Shown piece by piece: positions 17,758 to 27,000 of a DNA stretch of 64,000 bases. Source of the DNA: Halomonas sp. THAF5a (GTDB lineage: Bacteria > Pseudomonadota > Gammaproteobacteria > Pseudomonadales > Halomonadaceae). The stretch covers positions 2,046,001 through 2,110,000 of the forward strand of contig NZ_CP045417.1 in assembly GCF_009363755.1 (NCBI RefSeq), in the 5' to 3' direction. How positions within the stretch are numbered: the first letter of the stretch is position 1; each line of letters opens with the position of its first letter. The translations under genes were made by a program, and so were the position numbers. The notes below the pieces were generated by a model that worked only from the letters and a program-made list of their open reading frames with translations, had not been told where the DNA came from and searched no databases.

Positions 17758-19459
17758 CGACGGCCTCCGGGACGGAGTCGGCCTCGAGCGCCAGCCGGCG
17801 ATCGGCCAGCGCCACCAGCGCCGGATGGTGGGTGGCGATGACCAGGGTGCGCCCCTCGTCGGCCAGCCGCGCCAGGGCCTCGATCACCCTCGCCTCGGTC
17901 CGGGCGTCCAGGCTCGCGGTCGGCTCGTCGAGCAGCACCAGCGGCGCCGGCGAGAGAAACACCCGGGCCAGCGCCAGGCGCTGCACCTGGCCGCCGGAGA
18001 GCCCCTCGCCGCGCTCGCCGAGCGGCGTCTCGAGCCCGTCGGGCAGGCGCTCGAGCAGCGCGGCGAGCCCGGCCTGGGCGAGCGCCTCGCGCAGCTGGTC
18101 GTCGCTGGCCTCGGGCGCGGCCAGGCGCAGGTTGTCGGCGAGGCTCCCCTGGACGATCAGCGGGCGCTGGTCGAGCCAGGCGAAGCGAGCGTCGGCGGCC
18201 TGGCGCCGCTCGCCCCCGCTCGGGGCGAGAAAGCCCGCCAGCAGCTGCAGCAGGCTCGACTTGCCGGCGCCGGAGGGCCCGGTCACCACCAGCGTCTCGC
18301 CGCGCGCCAGGCGAAGGTCCAGCGGCCCGAGCACCCGGCCGCGACCGGCGTGGGCGAGGGTCACGCCCTCGAGCTCGACCAGCAGGCCGGGCGACGCGGG
18401 GAGCGGCGGGGCATCCGCGGCCTCATCGCCGCCGCGCCCGGCCTCGGGCGTCTCCTGGAGCAGCGTCACCAGGCCCGCGGCGGCGCCCAGGGCCGCGGCC
18501 CGGTCATGATAGTGCTGGGCGAGGCTTCGCAGCGGCTGGAAGAACTCCGGCGCCAGCAGCAGCACCAGCAGGCCGGTGAAGAGCGTCAGCTCGTCCGCGG
18601 GCCCGTACGCGATATAGCCCAGCAGACCGAAGCCCACGTAGATCGCCACCACGGCGATGGCCACCGAGGAGAAGAACTCCAGCACCGCCGAGGAGAGGAA
18701 GGCCAGGCGCAGGGTGCGCATGCTGCGCCGCCGGTAGTCGTCGGCCACCGCCTCCACCTCCCGGGTGGCCCGGGCGGTGCGCCCGAAGAGTTGCAGCGTG
18801 GTGATGCCGCGCACCCGGTCGATGAAGTGCCCGGCCAGGCGCGCCACGGCCACGAACTGCTCGCGGTTGAGCCGCTCGGCGCCCATGCCGACCAGGGCCA
18901 TGAAGAGCGGGATCAGCGGGGCGGCGATCAGCAGGAAGAGCGCGGCCAGCCAGTCGAGCCAGGCGACCACGACGAGGATCATCAGCGGCACCGCCACCGC
19001 CAGCGCCTGCTGGGGGCGGTAGCGGGCGACATAGCCGTCCAGGGCCTCGACCTGGTCGACCAGGCGCTGGGCGAGCCCCGCGCCGTGATGGCCGGTGAGG
19101 CGCACCGGCCCCAGGCGCTCCAGGTGATCGAGCAGCTCGGCGCGTGCCCGGCGGCGAACGCCCAGGCTCGCCGCCTGGCCGGCCACCTCCTGGCCCCACT
19201 GGGCCAGCGCCCGCAGGCCAAGCGTGGCCGCCAGGCCCACGAGCCAGGGGACGAGCTCGCCAAGCGCGCGGTCGTCGACCAGCAGGGCGCTGACCAGCGC
19301 GGCGAGCAGCGTCATCTGGACGATGGTCGCGACCCCGACCGCGATGCCGGCGAGCAGCGCCAGGGCGTGGAGGCGCCGCTCGCCGGCGGCGAGCCGGGCG
19401 AGCCACGCCCGGGCCGCCGGCCCCGGCGTGGCGTCCGCGGTCCGCGTCTCGGCCGTCAC
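17750..19459 (-). CDS. cydD: CydD subunit of the CydDC ABC exporter
   Basis: A 569-residue half-ABC exporter and partner of CydC. It has an N-terminal six-helix domain and an ATPase domain with Walker A GPSGAGKSS, signature LSGGQVQRL and Walker B LVLLDEPTAS. It begins one base after the cydB stop and overlaps cydC, so translation is tightly coupled along the operon. The length is normal for CydD. Confidence 0.93.
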   Translation of the reverse strand: MTAETRTADATPGPAARAWLARLAAGERRLHALALLAGIAVGVATIVQMTLLAALVSALLVDDRALGELVPWLVGLAATLGLRALAQWGQEVAGQAASLGVRRRARAELLDHLERLGPVRLTGHHGAGLAQRLVDQVEALDGYVARYRPQQALAVAVPLMILVVVAWLDWLAALFLLIAAPLIPLFMALVGMGAERLNREQFVAVARLAGHFIDRVRGITTLQLFGRTARATREVEAVADDYRRRSMRTLRLAFLSSAVLEFFSSVAIAVVAIYVGFGLLGYIAYGPADELTLFTGLLVLLLAPEFFQPLRSLAQHYHDRAAALGAAAGLVTLLQETPEAGRGGDEAADAPPLPASPGLLVELEGVTLAHAGRGRVLGPLDLRLARGETLVVTGPSGAGKSSLLQLLAGFLAPSGGERRQAADARFAWLDQRPLIVQGSLADNLRLAAPEASDDQLREALAQAGLAALLERLPDGLETPLGERGEGLSGGQVQRLALARVFLSPAPLVLLDEPTASLDARTEARVIEALARLADEGRTLVIATHHPALVALADRRLALEADSVPEAVDA

Positions 19460-19460
19460 C

Positions 19461-20462
19461 TCAGTGATAGCCCTCGCCGGGGCGGACCTTGCCGCGGAAG
19501 ACCCAGTAGGACCAGGCGGTATAGACCAGCACGATGGGAATCACGAACAGCACGCCGATCAGCAGGAAGAGCTGGGAGCCCGGGTCGGAAGCGGCGTCCC
19601 AGATGGTGTAGTCCGGCGGCACGATGACCGGCCACTTGCTCACCACGAGCCCCAGGTAGGTGAAGAGGAAGAGCCCCAGGGTGGCGATGAAGGGCTGCCC
19701 CTCGCGGCGCTGGCGCACGGCGCGCCACAGGAGGCCCGCACAGGCGAGCGCCAGGGCCGGGAAGATCCAGATCAGCTGCAGGTGGCCGAACCAGCGCTCG
19801 CGCACGGCGTCGTCCACGAAGGGCGTCCAGAGGCTGATGATCACGAACACCCCGAGCACCGCCAGCAGCAGCCGCGGCGCGAGCCGGTAGGCCCACTCCT
19901 GGAGCGCCCCCTCGGTCTTCAGGATCAGCCAGGTGGCGCCGAGCAGCGCGTAGCCGGCCATCAGGCCGAGGCCGGTGAGCACGCTGAAGGGCGACAGCCA
20001 GTCGAAGGGGCCGCCGACGTAGACGAAGTCCTCGACGGGGAAGCCCTGGATGTAGGCGCCCACCACCACGCCCTGGGCGAAGGCCGCCACCGCGGACCCC
20101 CAGCAGAAGGCGCGGTTCCACCAGTGGCGGTTGCGGTGGGACTTGAAGCGGAACTCGAAGGCGATGCCGCGGAAGATCAGCCCGGCGAGCATCAGGAAGA
20201 CGCCGAGATAGAGCGCCGGCAGGAACACCGAGTAGACCAGCGGGAAGGCGCCGAGGAGCCCCGCCCCGCCGAGTACCAGCCAGGTCTCGTTGCCGTCCCA
20301 GACCGGCGCCACGGTGTTCATCATCACGTCCCGGGAGGTCTCGTCCGGGGCGAAGGGGAAGAGGATCCCCACGCCCAGGTCGAAGCCGTCCATCAGCACG
20401 TACATCATCACCCCGAAGCCGATGATCAGGGCCCAGATGAGACTCAGGTCGAACATGGCCAT
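19461..20462 (-). CDS. cydB: Cytochrome bd-type quinol oxidase subunit II (CioB-like)
   Basis: A 333-residue membrane protein with about eight helices. It includes MDGFDLGVGILFPF and APVWDGNETWLVLGGAGLLGAFP, hallmarks of subunit II of cytochrome bd. The short length and close fit to the cyanide-insensitive oxidase branch go with the short Q-loop in subunit I. It begins three bases after cydA ends. No CydX-like small subunit is encoded between cydB and cydD, where the gap is a single base. Confidence 0.93.
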   Translation of the reverse strand: MAMFDLSLIWALIIGFGVMMYVLMDGFDLGVGILFPFAPDETSRDVMMNTVAPVWDGNETWLVLGGAGLLGAFPLVYSVFLPALYLGVFLMLAGLIFRGIAFEFRFKSHRNRHWWNRAFCWGSAVAAFAQGVVVGAYIQGFPVEDFVYVGGPFDWLSPFSVLTGLGLMAGYALLGATWLILKTEGALQEWAYRLAPRLLLAVLGVFVIISLWTPFVDDAVRERWFGHLQLIWIFPALALACAGLLWRAVRQRREGQPFIATLGLFLFTYLGLVVSKWPVIVPPDYTIWDAASDPGSQLFLLIGVLFVIPIVLVYTAWSYWVFRGKVRPGEGYH

Positions 20463-20465
20463 GGT

Positions 20466-21875
20466 TCAGCTCCTTCCCGGTTGGCTGGAGGCGTCCTCGA
20501 AGGGCACGTGGGCGGCCGACAGCGGGCGCTTGGGCCGCTCGACCTCATCGTCGTGGGCGGGCTCGGGCAGCATGCCCTGGCGCACCACCCGGGTGAGGTA
20601 GTAGACGCCGCAGAGGAAGACCACCGCGTAGACGGCCATGTAGCCGACCAGCGTGAACAGCGCCATGCCACCGGTCAGCGAGGGCGTCAGCGCCTCGGCG
20701 TGGCTCATCAGGCCGTAGACCACCCAGGGCGCGCGCCCGGCCTCGGTGACCACCCAGCCGGCCAGCACCGCAATGAAGGGGGTCACGGTCATCACGCGCA
20801 TCAGCTGCAGGAAGCCGCGATGCTCGTAGACCCGTCCGCCGCGGCGCAGCCAGAGGCCGGCCAGCGCGGCACCGATCATGGCAAGGCCCAGGGCCACCAT
20901 GATCCGGAATGACCAGAAGACGATCCATACCGGCGGCTGCTCCTCGGGCGGCACCTCGCTGATGCCCGGCACCTCGCCATCGACATGGTGGGTCAGGATC
21001 AGGCTGGCCAGCCCGGGAATGCCGATCTCGAAGCGGTTCTCCTGGGCCTGCTGGTCCGGCCAGGCGAACAGCAGCAGCGGCGTGTTCGCGCTGCGCTCCC
21101 AGTTACCCTCCATGGCGGCCACCTTGGTCGGCTGGTGCTCCAGGGTGTTGAGGCCGTGGAAGTCCCCCACCACCGCCTGGGTCGGCGCCAGCACCAGCAG
21201 CAGCCACAGGCACATGGAGAGCGCCTTGCGGTTGGCCTCGCGGTCGCGGCCGATCAGCAGGTACCAGGCGCTGACCCCGGCCACCACGAAGCCGCCGGTG
21301 AGGAACGACGCCAGCACCATGTGGGTGAAGCGATACGGGAAGGAGGGGTTGAAGATCGCCGCGCTCCAGTCGGTGACGTGGAAGCGCCCGTCGATCAGCT
21401 CGACGCCGGCCGGGGTCTGCATCCAGCTGTTGGCCGAGAGGATCCAGAACGACGAGATGAAGGTGCCGATCGCGACCATGATGGCGGCGAAGAGGTGCAC
21501 GCCCTGGGGCACCTTGCCGCGGCCGAACAGCAGCACCCCGAGGAAGGCCGCCTCCAGGAAGAAGGCCGTGACCACCTCGTAGCTCAGTACCGGACCGAGG
21601 AAGTTCGACGCCGCCAGGGAGAAGTTGCTCCAGTTGGTGCCGAACTGGAAGGACATGACGATGCCCGAGACCACGCCCATGCCGAAGACCACGGCGAAGA
21701 CCTTGGTCCAGAACAGCGCCAGGCGATCCCAGGCGGGATTCTCGGTCCTGTAGAAGAGCCCGTTGAGCAGGGCGATGTAGGACGCCAGACCGATGGTGAA
21801 CACCGGGAAGATGGCGTGAAAGGCCACCACGAAGGCGAACTGCAGCCTCGATAGCAGCAGGGGGTCCAGTTCCAT
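20466..21875 (-). CDS. cydA: Cytochrome bd-type quinol oxidase subunit I (CioA-like)
   Basis: A 469-residue heme-bearing subunit that oxidises ubiquinol and reduces oxygen to water. Expected ligands and proton-path residues are visible: H20 (FHAIFP), E100 and E108, H185 (TH), and the b558 pair H185/M326 within FWSFRIMVALG. The Q-loop carries GLNTLEHQPTK but lacks the long insertion of E. coli CydA, which places it with the cyanide-insensitive (Cio) type. ATG 21875 has a strong GAGGAG site; the frame extends upstream only as low-scoring sequence. First gene of cydABDC. Confidence 0.94.
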   Translation of the reverse strand: MELDPLLLSRLQFAFVVAFHAIFPVFTIGLASYIALLNGLFYRTENPAWDRLALFWTKVFAVVFGMGVVSGIVMSFQFGTNWSNFSLAASNFLGPVLSYEVVTAFFLEAAFLGVLLFGRGKVPQGVHLFAAIMVAIGTFISSFWILSANSWMQTPAGVELIDGRFHVTDWSAAIFNPSFPYRFTHMVLASFLTGGFVVAGVSAWYLLIGRDREANRKALSMCLWLLLVLAPTQAVVGDFHGLNTLEHQPTKVAAMEGNWERSANTPLLLFAWPDQQAQENRFEIGIPGLASLILTHHVDGEVPGISEVPPEEQPPVWIVFWSFRIMVALGLAMIGAALAGLWLRRGGRVYEHRGFLQLMRVMTVTPFIAVLAGWVVTEAGRAPWVVYGLMSHAEALTPSLTGGMALFTLVGYMAVYAVVFLCGVYYLTRVVRQGMLPEPAHDDEVERPKRPLSAAHVPFEDASSQPGRS

Positions 21876-22018
21876 GAGGCACTCCTCGTTCCTGCGGGTC
21901 GTGGTTACGGGATGCGTCGGGCACTGGGCGTGCTCTTGTGCGTGGGGCGCTGGCGCCCTGCCGCATTCGGGTCGTTCGGGGAACGGTCGCTGGATATCCC
22001 TGTCTGGCCGTGCCAGCA

Positions 22019-22047
22019 GGAATAACAAGATCGAATGACCTTATTCC
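22019..22047. promoter_or_regulatory. Dyad in the cydA upstream region
   Basis: GGAATAA and TTATTCC form a 7-bp inverted repeat separated by 15 bp, in an AT-richer part of the 262-bp leader region of cydABDC. It could be an operator or part of the promoter region. It does not match the FNR/ANR box (TTGAT-N4-ATCAA), which I do not see here. Confidence 0.3.
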
Positions 22048-22137
22048 CGAAATCGCCCTCCTATCTTACCCCTCGGACTCGTCCCGCGGGAGAGCGTTCG
22101 GCACGATGCACCGTGTCGTGTTGTCGCAGCCCGCGCC

Positions 22138-23121
22138 TCAGGGCGCGCCGCCCCCGACCACCAGGCTGACCATGTAGGCGGTGTAGCCGAGGAACATCGC
22201 CAGCAGCCCCGCCCCCTCGAGGCGATTGAGGCGCCCCGGCCGGCCTCGCCAGCCGATGGCGAAGAGCGCCATCATCGCGGTCATCAGCGTCATCAGGCTC
22301 CAGTCGCGCAGCAGCACCTCGCCGCCGGCCTGGATGGGCGCGATCACCGCGGCGAGCCCCACCACCCCGAGGGTGTTGAAGAGATTCGAGCCCACCACGT
22401 TGCCGAGCACCAGGTCGTGCTCACCGCGGCGCAGGGCGCTGATCGAGGAGGCGAGTTCCGGCAGCGAGGTGCCGATGGCGACCACCGTCAGGCCGATCAC
22501 CAGGTCGCTGACGCCGAAGCCCTGGGCGATGGCCACCGCCCCCCACACCAGCACCCGGGAGCTTGCCACCAGCAGTACCAGGCCGATGCCGGTCCAGGCC
22601 AGCCCGGCCTTGAGCGACATGGGATGCGCCTCCAGGCTCTCCTCGGCCTCGGTACCCAGCACGTCGCTCCCCTGGCGCAGGCCCAGATAGATGCTGTAGC
22701 CGATGAAGGCGGCCAGCAGCCCCAGCAGCAGCATGCCCTCGAGACGGTCGATCACCCCGCCCCACAGCAGCGCGGCGGAGCCCAGGGTGACCGCCCCCAG
22801 CACCGGCAGCTCGCGGCGCACCACGCCGGAGTGCACCGCCAACGGCGAGATCAGGGCCACCAGCCCCAGGATCAGGCCGATGTTGGCGATGTTGGAGCCG
22901 TAGGCGTTGCCCAGCGCCAGGCCGGGATTGCCCTGGCTGGCGGCCAGGGCCGAGACCACCAGCTCCGGGGCCGAGGTGCCGAAGCCTATCACCAGCATGC
23001 CGATCAGCAACGGCGAGAGCCCCAGTCGCGCCGAGGTCGCCGCGGCGCCGTCGACGAAGCGCTCGGCGCTCCACACCAGCAGGACCAGGCCTGCCACCAC
23101 CGCCATCGCGGGCACTATCAT
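22138..23121 (-). CDS. Calcium/sodium antiporter of the CaCA family (YrbG-like)
   Basis: A 327-residue polytopic protein with the two inverted alpha-repeats of Na+/Ca2+ exchangers. Repeat 1 is GFGTSAPELVVSALAA with GNAYGSNIANIGLI. Repeat 2 is AIGTSLPELASSISAL with GNVVGSNLFNTLGV. About ten membrane segments are visible, and the length is typical of YrbG. It exchanges cations across the inner membrane; which ions it carries here is inferred. It is the last gene before the divergent pqi operon and faces the cyd promoter region at its 3' end. Confidence 0.92.
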   Translation of the reverse strand: MIVPAMAVVAGLVLLVWSAERFVDGAAATSARLGLSPLLIGMLVIGFGTSAPELVVSALAASQGNPGLALGNAYGSNIANIGLILGLVALISPLAVHSGVVRRELPVLGAVTLGSAALLWGGVIDRLEGMLLLGLLAAFIGYSIYLGLRQGSDVLGTEAEESLEAHPMSLKAGLAWTGIGLVLLVASSRVLVWGAVAIAQGFGVSDLVIGLTVVAIGTSLPELASSISALRRGEHDLVLGNVVGSNLFNTLGVVGLAAVIAPIQAGGEVLLRDWSLMTLMTAMMALFAIGWRGRPGRLNRLEGAGLLAMFLGYTAYMVSLVVGGGAP

Positions 23122-23228
23122 GTCATCACCTCGGGTACATTCAGGCGTGCATGTTTGACTATGGTGCCCCCCGCGTCAACGTGACACACTTTCCGGTGAA
23201 GCTTCATCGACAGGAGACCCCCATCCTC

Positions 23229-24578
23229 GTGCCCAGGCCCGTTCTACGCGCCCCCGCCCTGCCCCGGGGCACCCCGCTGGTGGATCGCTCGCCGCCGGAG
23301 ACGCGCACCTCGCGGCGCCGGCTGCGGGCCTGCCACGAGTGTGACTGGATGACGGCCCTGCCACCGCTGCACGGCGGCGAGAAGGCGGAGTGCCCGCGCT
23401 GCGGCCACGTGCTCGCCACCCGCCACCACCGGCCGGCCCAGCGCAGCATGGCGCTCGCGCTCGCCTCGCTGGTCGCCCTGGCCCTGGCCGTCTCGTTTCC
23501 CTTCATCAGCTTCACCGTCAGCGGCATCGGCAATCGCATCGAGCTGACCCAGACCGCCACCACCCTGATCGGCTTTCACCAGCCGCTGGTGGCGATCGCG
23601 GTGGTGCTGACCATCGGCGTGCTGCCCGCCGTCTACCTGGTGGGCGTGGTGTGGCTCCAGGCCGGGCTCTTGCGGGGGGACCCGCTGCCGGCGAGCCGCA
23701 GCATCGCCCGCTCGCTCGCCCACCTGCATCCCTGGATGATGGCCGACGTCTTCATCGTCGGGGCCCTGGTGAGCCTGATCAAGATCGCCGGCATGGCCGA
23801 GGTGGGGCTCGGCATCTCCTTCTGGGCCTTCTGCGCCTTCGCCCTGCTGCTGCTGCTGACCACCCAGTCGCTGGACGCCGACTGGATGTGGTTCTCCCTG
23901 GCCGGCGAGCCCCTGGCCCCGGAGGGCGCACGCACCGGCGAGGCTGCCGCGCCCCAGGGGCTGGCCGGCTGTGCCACCTGCGGCCTGGTCAATCGCCTGG
24001 ATGCCGCCGGGCGTGGCCGCTGCCGCCGCTGCAGCGAGCCCCTGCACGCCCGCAAGCCCGACAGCCTGCAGCGCACCTGGGCGCTGCTGGCCGCCGCCAC
24101 CCTGATGTACCTGCCGGCCAACCTCTATCCGATCATGACCACCACCAGCCTCGGCCACGACAGCCCCTCCACCATCATCGGCGGCGTGGTGCAGCTGCTG
24201 CAGATGGGCTCCTGGCCGGTGGCGGTGGTGATCTTCGTCGCCAGCGTGATCGTGCCGGTGGGCAAGCTGGTGGCCCTGGCCTGGCTCTGCATGGTGGTGA
24301 AGCGCAGCGACGATCTCAACGCGGCGACCCGCACGCGGCTCTACCGCCTCACCGAGTTCATCGGGCGCTGGTCGATGGTCGACGTCTTCGTGGTGGCGAT
24401 CCTGGTGGCGCTGATCCGCGCCGGCGCCCTGCTGTCGATCACCCCCGGCCCCGCCGCCCTGGCCTTCGGCGCCGTGGTGGTCCTCACCATGCTCGCCGCC
24501 ATGACCTTCGACCCCCGCCTGCTCTGGGACGCGCCGCTGCCGCACGATGCCCGCCCCGTCCAAGGACCGACGCCATGA
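23229..24578 (+). CDS. pqiA: PqiA-family intermembrane transport membrane protein
   Basis: A 449-residue inner-membrane protein with two repeated halves. Each begins with a cytoplasmic zinc-ribbon-like CxxC pair (ACHECDWM...CPRCG and CATCGLV...CRRCSE), followed by about four membrane helices. PqiA works with PqiB and PqiC in lipid transport between the membranes. The start is uncertain. ATG 23151 is in frame, but the 26 codons from there have many A/T third positions, unlike the rest. I prefer GTG 23229, which follows AGGAG at 23212-23216 (spacing 12). It overlaps pqiB by ATGA. Confidence 0.88.
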   Translation: MPRPVLRAPALPRGTPLVDRSPPETRTSRRRLRACHECDWMTALPPLHGGEKAECPRCGHVLATRHHRPAQRSMALALASLVALALAVSFPFISFTVSGIGNRIELTQTATTLIGFHQPLVAIAVVLTIGVLPAVYLVGVVWLQAGLLRGDPLPASRSIARSLAHLHPWMMADVFIVGALVSLIKIAGMAEVGLGISFWAFCAFALLLLLTTQSLDADWMWFSLAGEPLAPEGARTGEAAAPQGLAGCATCGLVNRLDAAGRGRCRRCSEPLHARKPDSLQRTWALLAAATLMYLPANLYPIMTTTSLGHDSPSTIIGGVVQLLQMGSWPVAVVIFVASVIVPVGKLVALAWLCMVVKRSDDLNAATRTRLYRLTEFIGRWSMVDVFVVAILVALIRAGALLSITPGPAALAFGAVVVLTMLAAMTFDPRLLWDAPLPHDARPVQGPTP

Positions 24579-26275
24579 CCGAGACTCCCGCTACGCCCGA
24601 GCGCGATCGGCACCGCGCCCGCGCCACGCCCCAGGCCCGGCTGTCGCCGATCTGGATCGTGCCCCTCGTGGCCATCCTGATCGGTGCCTGGCTGGTGTTC
24701 GACAACTACCGCAGCCGCGGCCCCGAGATCACCCTGGTGACCGACAGCGCCGAGGGGATCGAGGCCGGCAACACCCTGATCAAGACCCGCAACGTCGAGG
24801 TCGGGCGGGTCGAGCGGGTGCATCTCTCCGAGGACCTGAGCCGGGCGGTGATCACCGCCCGCATGAGCCCCGACACCGACGACATGCTGGTCGAGGACAG
24901 CCGCTTCTGGGTGGTCAAGCCGCGCATCGGACGCGAGGGGATCAGCGGCCTGGGCACGGTGCTCTCCGGCGCCTACATCCAGCTCGAGCCGGGCCAGAGC
25001 GAGATCGACGCCCGGGAGTTCGAGGTCAGCGACCAGCCGCCGGTCTCCCCGGCCGGCGCCGAGGGACTGCGCATCAACCTGATCAGCCAGCTCGGCAACG
25101 CGCCGAGCGTCGGCGACCCGGTCACCTTCCAGGGCCTCACCGTCGGCCGCGTCGAGGAGGCCAGCTTCGACGGCACCACCCGGCGCATGCACCACCGCCT
25201 CTTCATCGAGAGCCCCTATCACGAGCTGGTCACCGACGGCACCCGCTTCTGGGCGGCCAGCGGCGTCGACCTGCGCCTCGACTCCGAGGGCTTTCGGGTC
25301 AACATCGACTCCGTGGAGTCGCTGATCGGCGGCGGCGTCACCTTCGGCGTGCCCGAGGACCTCCCCCAGGGCCGGCCGGTGGAGCCGGACACCACCTTCA
25401 CCCTCTATGCCGACGAGGAGAGCGCCCGCCAGGGGACCTTCAGCCGCTACCTGGAGTACGTGCTGCTGATCGAGGACACCGTACGCGGCCTCGCCAGGGG
25501 CGCGCCGGTGGAGTTTCGCGGCGTGCGAGTCGGCACCGTGGCCGCCGTGCCCTGGCAGTTCACCGCCCCTCAGCCCGACGCCCGGGACAACTTCGCCATC
25601 CCGGTGCTGATCCGCATCGAGCCCCAGCGCCTGGGCGTCAACGCCGAGTCACTGGACCTCGAGCAGTGGCGAACGCGCTTCGAGCGGCTCTTCGGCCTGG
25701 GACTCACGGCCTCGCTGAAGAGCGGCAGCCTGCTCACCGGGGCGCTGTTCGTCGATCTCAACTTCCAGCGAGGCGAGACGGGAGAACCGGAGGTCGACCA
25801 TGTTGCCGAGACCTTCGCCGAGCGCACCGTCTTCCCCACGACCTCCAGCGGCCTGGCCCAGATCCAGGCCCAGGTGACGGCCCTGCTCGACAAGCTCAAC
25901 GGCCTGGAGCTCGAGTCGCTGCTCGCCGGGCTCGACCGCAACCTCGCGGCCTCCGAGGCCACCCTCGCGGAGGTGCAGTCGCTCACCGCGAGCGTGCGCG
26001 ACCTGGTCGAGGAGCCCGGCCTGCGGGAGCTGCCCGACACCCTCAACGCCACCCTCGAGTCGCTGCGCGCCACCCTCGACGGCGTCTCGCCCCAGTCTCG
26101 CGCCTACCAGGACGTCAGCACGAGCCTCGAGCAGCTCGAGCGGCTGATGCGCGACCTGCAGCCCACCGCGCGCACCCTGCGCGACAACCCCAGCGCCCTG
26201 CTCTTCGATCGCCTGGACACCGAGGACCCGATTCCCCGGGCGCCGACCGCCACCCCGCAAGGAAGCTCGCCATGA
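24575..26275 (+). CDS. pqiB: PqiB-family MCE protein
   Basis: A 566-residue protein with an N-terminal membrane anchor (LSPIWIVPLVAILIGAWLVF, residues about 23-42). Three MCE domains follow, then a C-terminal coiled region (about 420-540) rich in Leu heptads. PqiB forms a hexameric channel spanning the periplasm for lipid movement. The start ATG overlaps the pqiA stop and the stop overlaps the pqiC start. The length is close to E. coli PqiB. Confidence 0.93.
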   Translation: MTETPATPERDRHRARATPQARLSPIWIVPLVAILIGAWLVFDNYRSRGPEITLVTDSAEGIEAGNTLIKTRNVEVGRVERVHLSEDLSRAVITARMSPDTDDMLVEDSRFWVVKPRIGREGISGLGTVLSGAYIQLEPGQSEIDAREFEVSDQPPVSPAGAEGLRINLISQLGNAPSVGDPVTFQGLTVGRVEEASFDGTTRRMHHRLFIESPYHELVTDGTRFWAASGVDLRLDSEGFRVNIDSVESLIGGGVTFGVPEDLPQGRPVEPDTTFTLYADEESARQGTFSRYLEYVLLIEDTVRGLARGAPVEFRGVRVGTVAAVPWQFTAPQPDARDNFAIPVLIRIEPQRLGVNAESLDLEQWRTRFERLFGLGLTASLKSGSLLTGALFVDLNFQRGETGEPEVDHVAETFAERTVFPTTSSGLAQIQAQVTALLDKLNGLELESLLAGLDRNLAASEATLAEVQSLTASVRDLVEEPGLRELPDTLNATLESLRATLDGVSPQSRAYQDVSTSLEQLERLMRDLQPTARTLRDNPSALLFDRLDTEDPIPRAPTATPQGSSP

Positions 26276-26865
26276 CCCCGATCAAGGCCCTCGCCGCCGG
26301 CCTGGCCACGCTGTGGCTGGCCGGCTGCGCCACCGACGCCCCGCCGGCCAATCGCTACACCCTGCCGGACGACGCCCTGGCGGCTCCCGCCCTTTCGGCC
26401 GACGGCGAGGCCGAGCACCGCCTGGTCGTCGCCCGGCCGAGCCTGGCGCGCTTCCTGGCGGTCGACGGCCTGGTGCTGCAGCTCGACGACATCACCGTCA
26501 ACGAGGCGAACCGGCATCGCTGGGCCGAGCCCCTGGGGCTCCAGCTCGAGCGTCGCCTCACGGCACGCCTGGCGGCCCGCCTGCCGGACACCCGGGTCCT
26601 GGGCGAGACCGCCGGCGAGCCCCGGGAGGACGCCGCCACCCTGCGGCTGACGGTCGACCACTTCCAGGGCCGCTTCGATGGCCGGGCCGTGGTGGCGGGC
26701 CAGTGGCAGCTGCGGGACGCCGAGGGCAACCTGCAGGCGCTCTCCCCCTTCTCGGTCGAGGTCCCCCTGGCCCGGGACGGCTATCCGGCCCTGGTGCGCG
26801 CCCTGGGGCGTGGCTGGAACCGGGCGGTCGACGAGATTGCCGGCGAAATCAAACGGCTGCGCTGA
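26272..26865 (+). CDS. pqiC: PqiC-family outer-membrane lipoprotein
   Basis: A 197-residue ABC-type transport auxiliary lipoprotein (PqiC/YmbA, DUF330). The signal peptide ends in the lipobox LAGC, with the lipidated Cys19. The mature part contains the RYTLPD start and LQLDDITVNEANRHRWAEPL, typical of the family. It anchors the PqiB channel to the outer membrane. It is the third gene of pqiABC, coupled to pqiB by an ATGA overlap. Confidence 0.9.
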   Translation: MTPIKALAAGLATLWLAGCATDAPPANRYTLPDDALAAPALSADGEAEHRLVVARPSLARFLAVDGLVLQLDDITVNEANRHRWAEPLGLQLERRLTARLAARLPDTRVLGETAGEPREDAATLRLTVDHFQGRFDGRAVVAGQWQLRDAEGNLQALSPFSVEVPLARDGYPALVRALGRGWNRAVDEIAGEIKRLR

Positions 26866-27000
26866 GCCATCCGCTGTGGCATACTGCTGCCACGCGGCGA
26901 TCGTTGGTCCCACCTGCCGCGATTCCTTTTCCACGCCCTGGCCAGGGACTGACCGCATCGACGCGATGCGGCGCGACCAGGGCGTCTCTGCGGAGACCGC

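Noticed and set aside
19459..19461. cydX small-subunit gene after cydB
   Set aside because: There is only one base between cydB and cydD, and three between cydA and cydB, so no room for it here.
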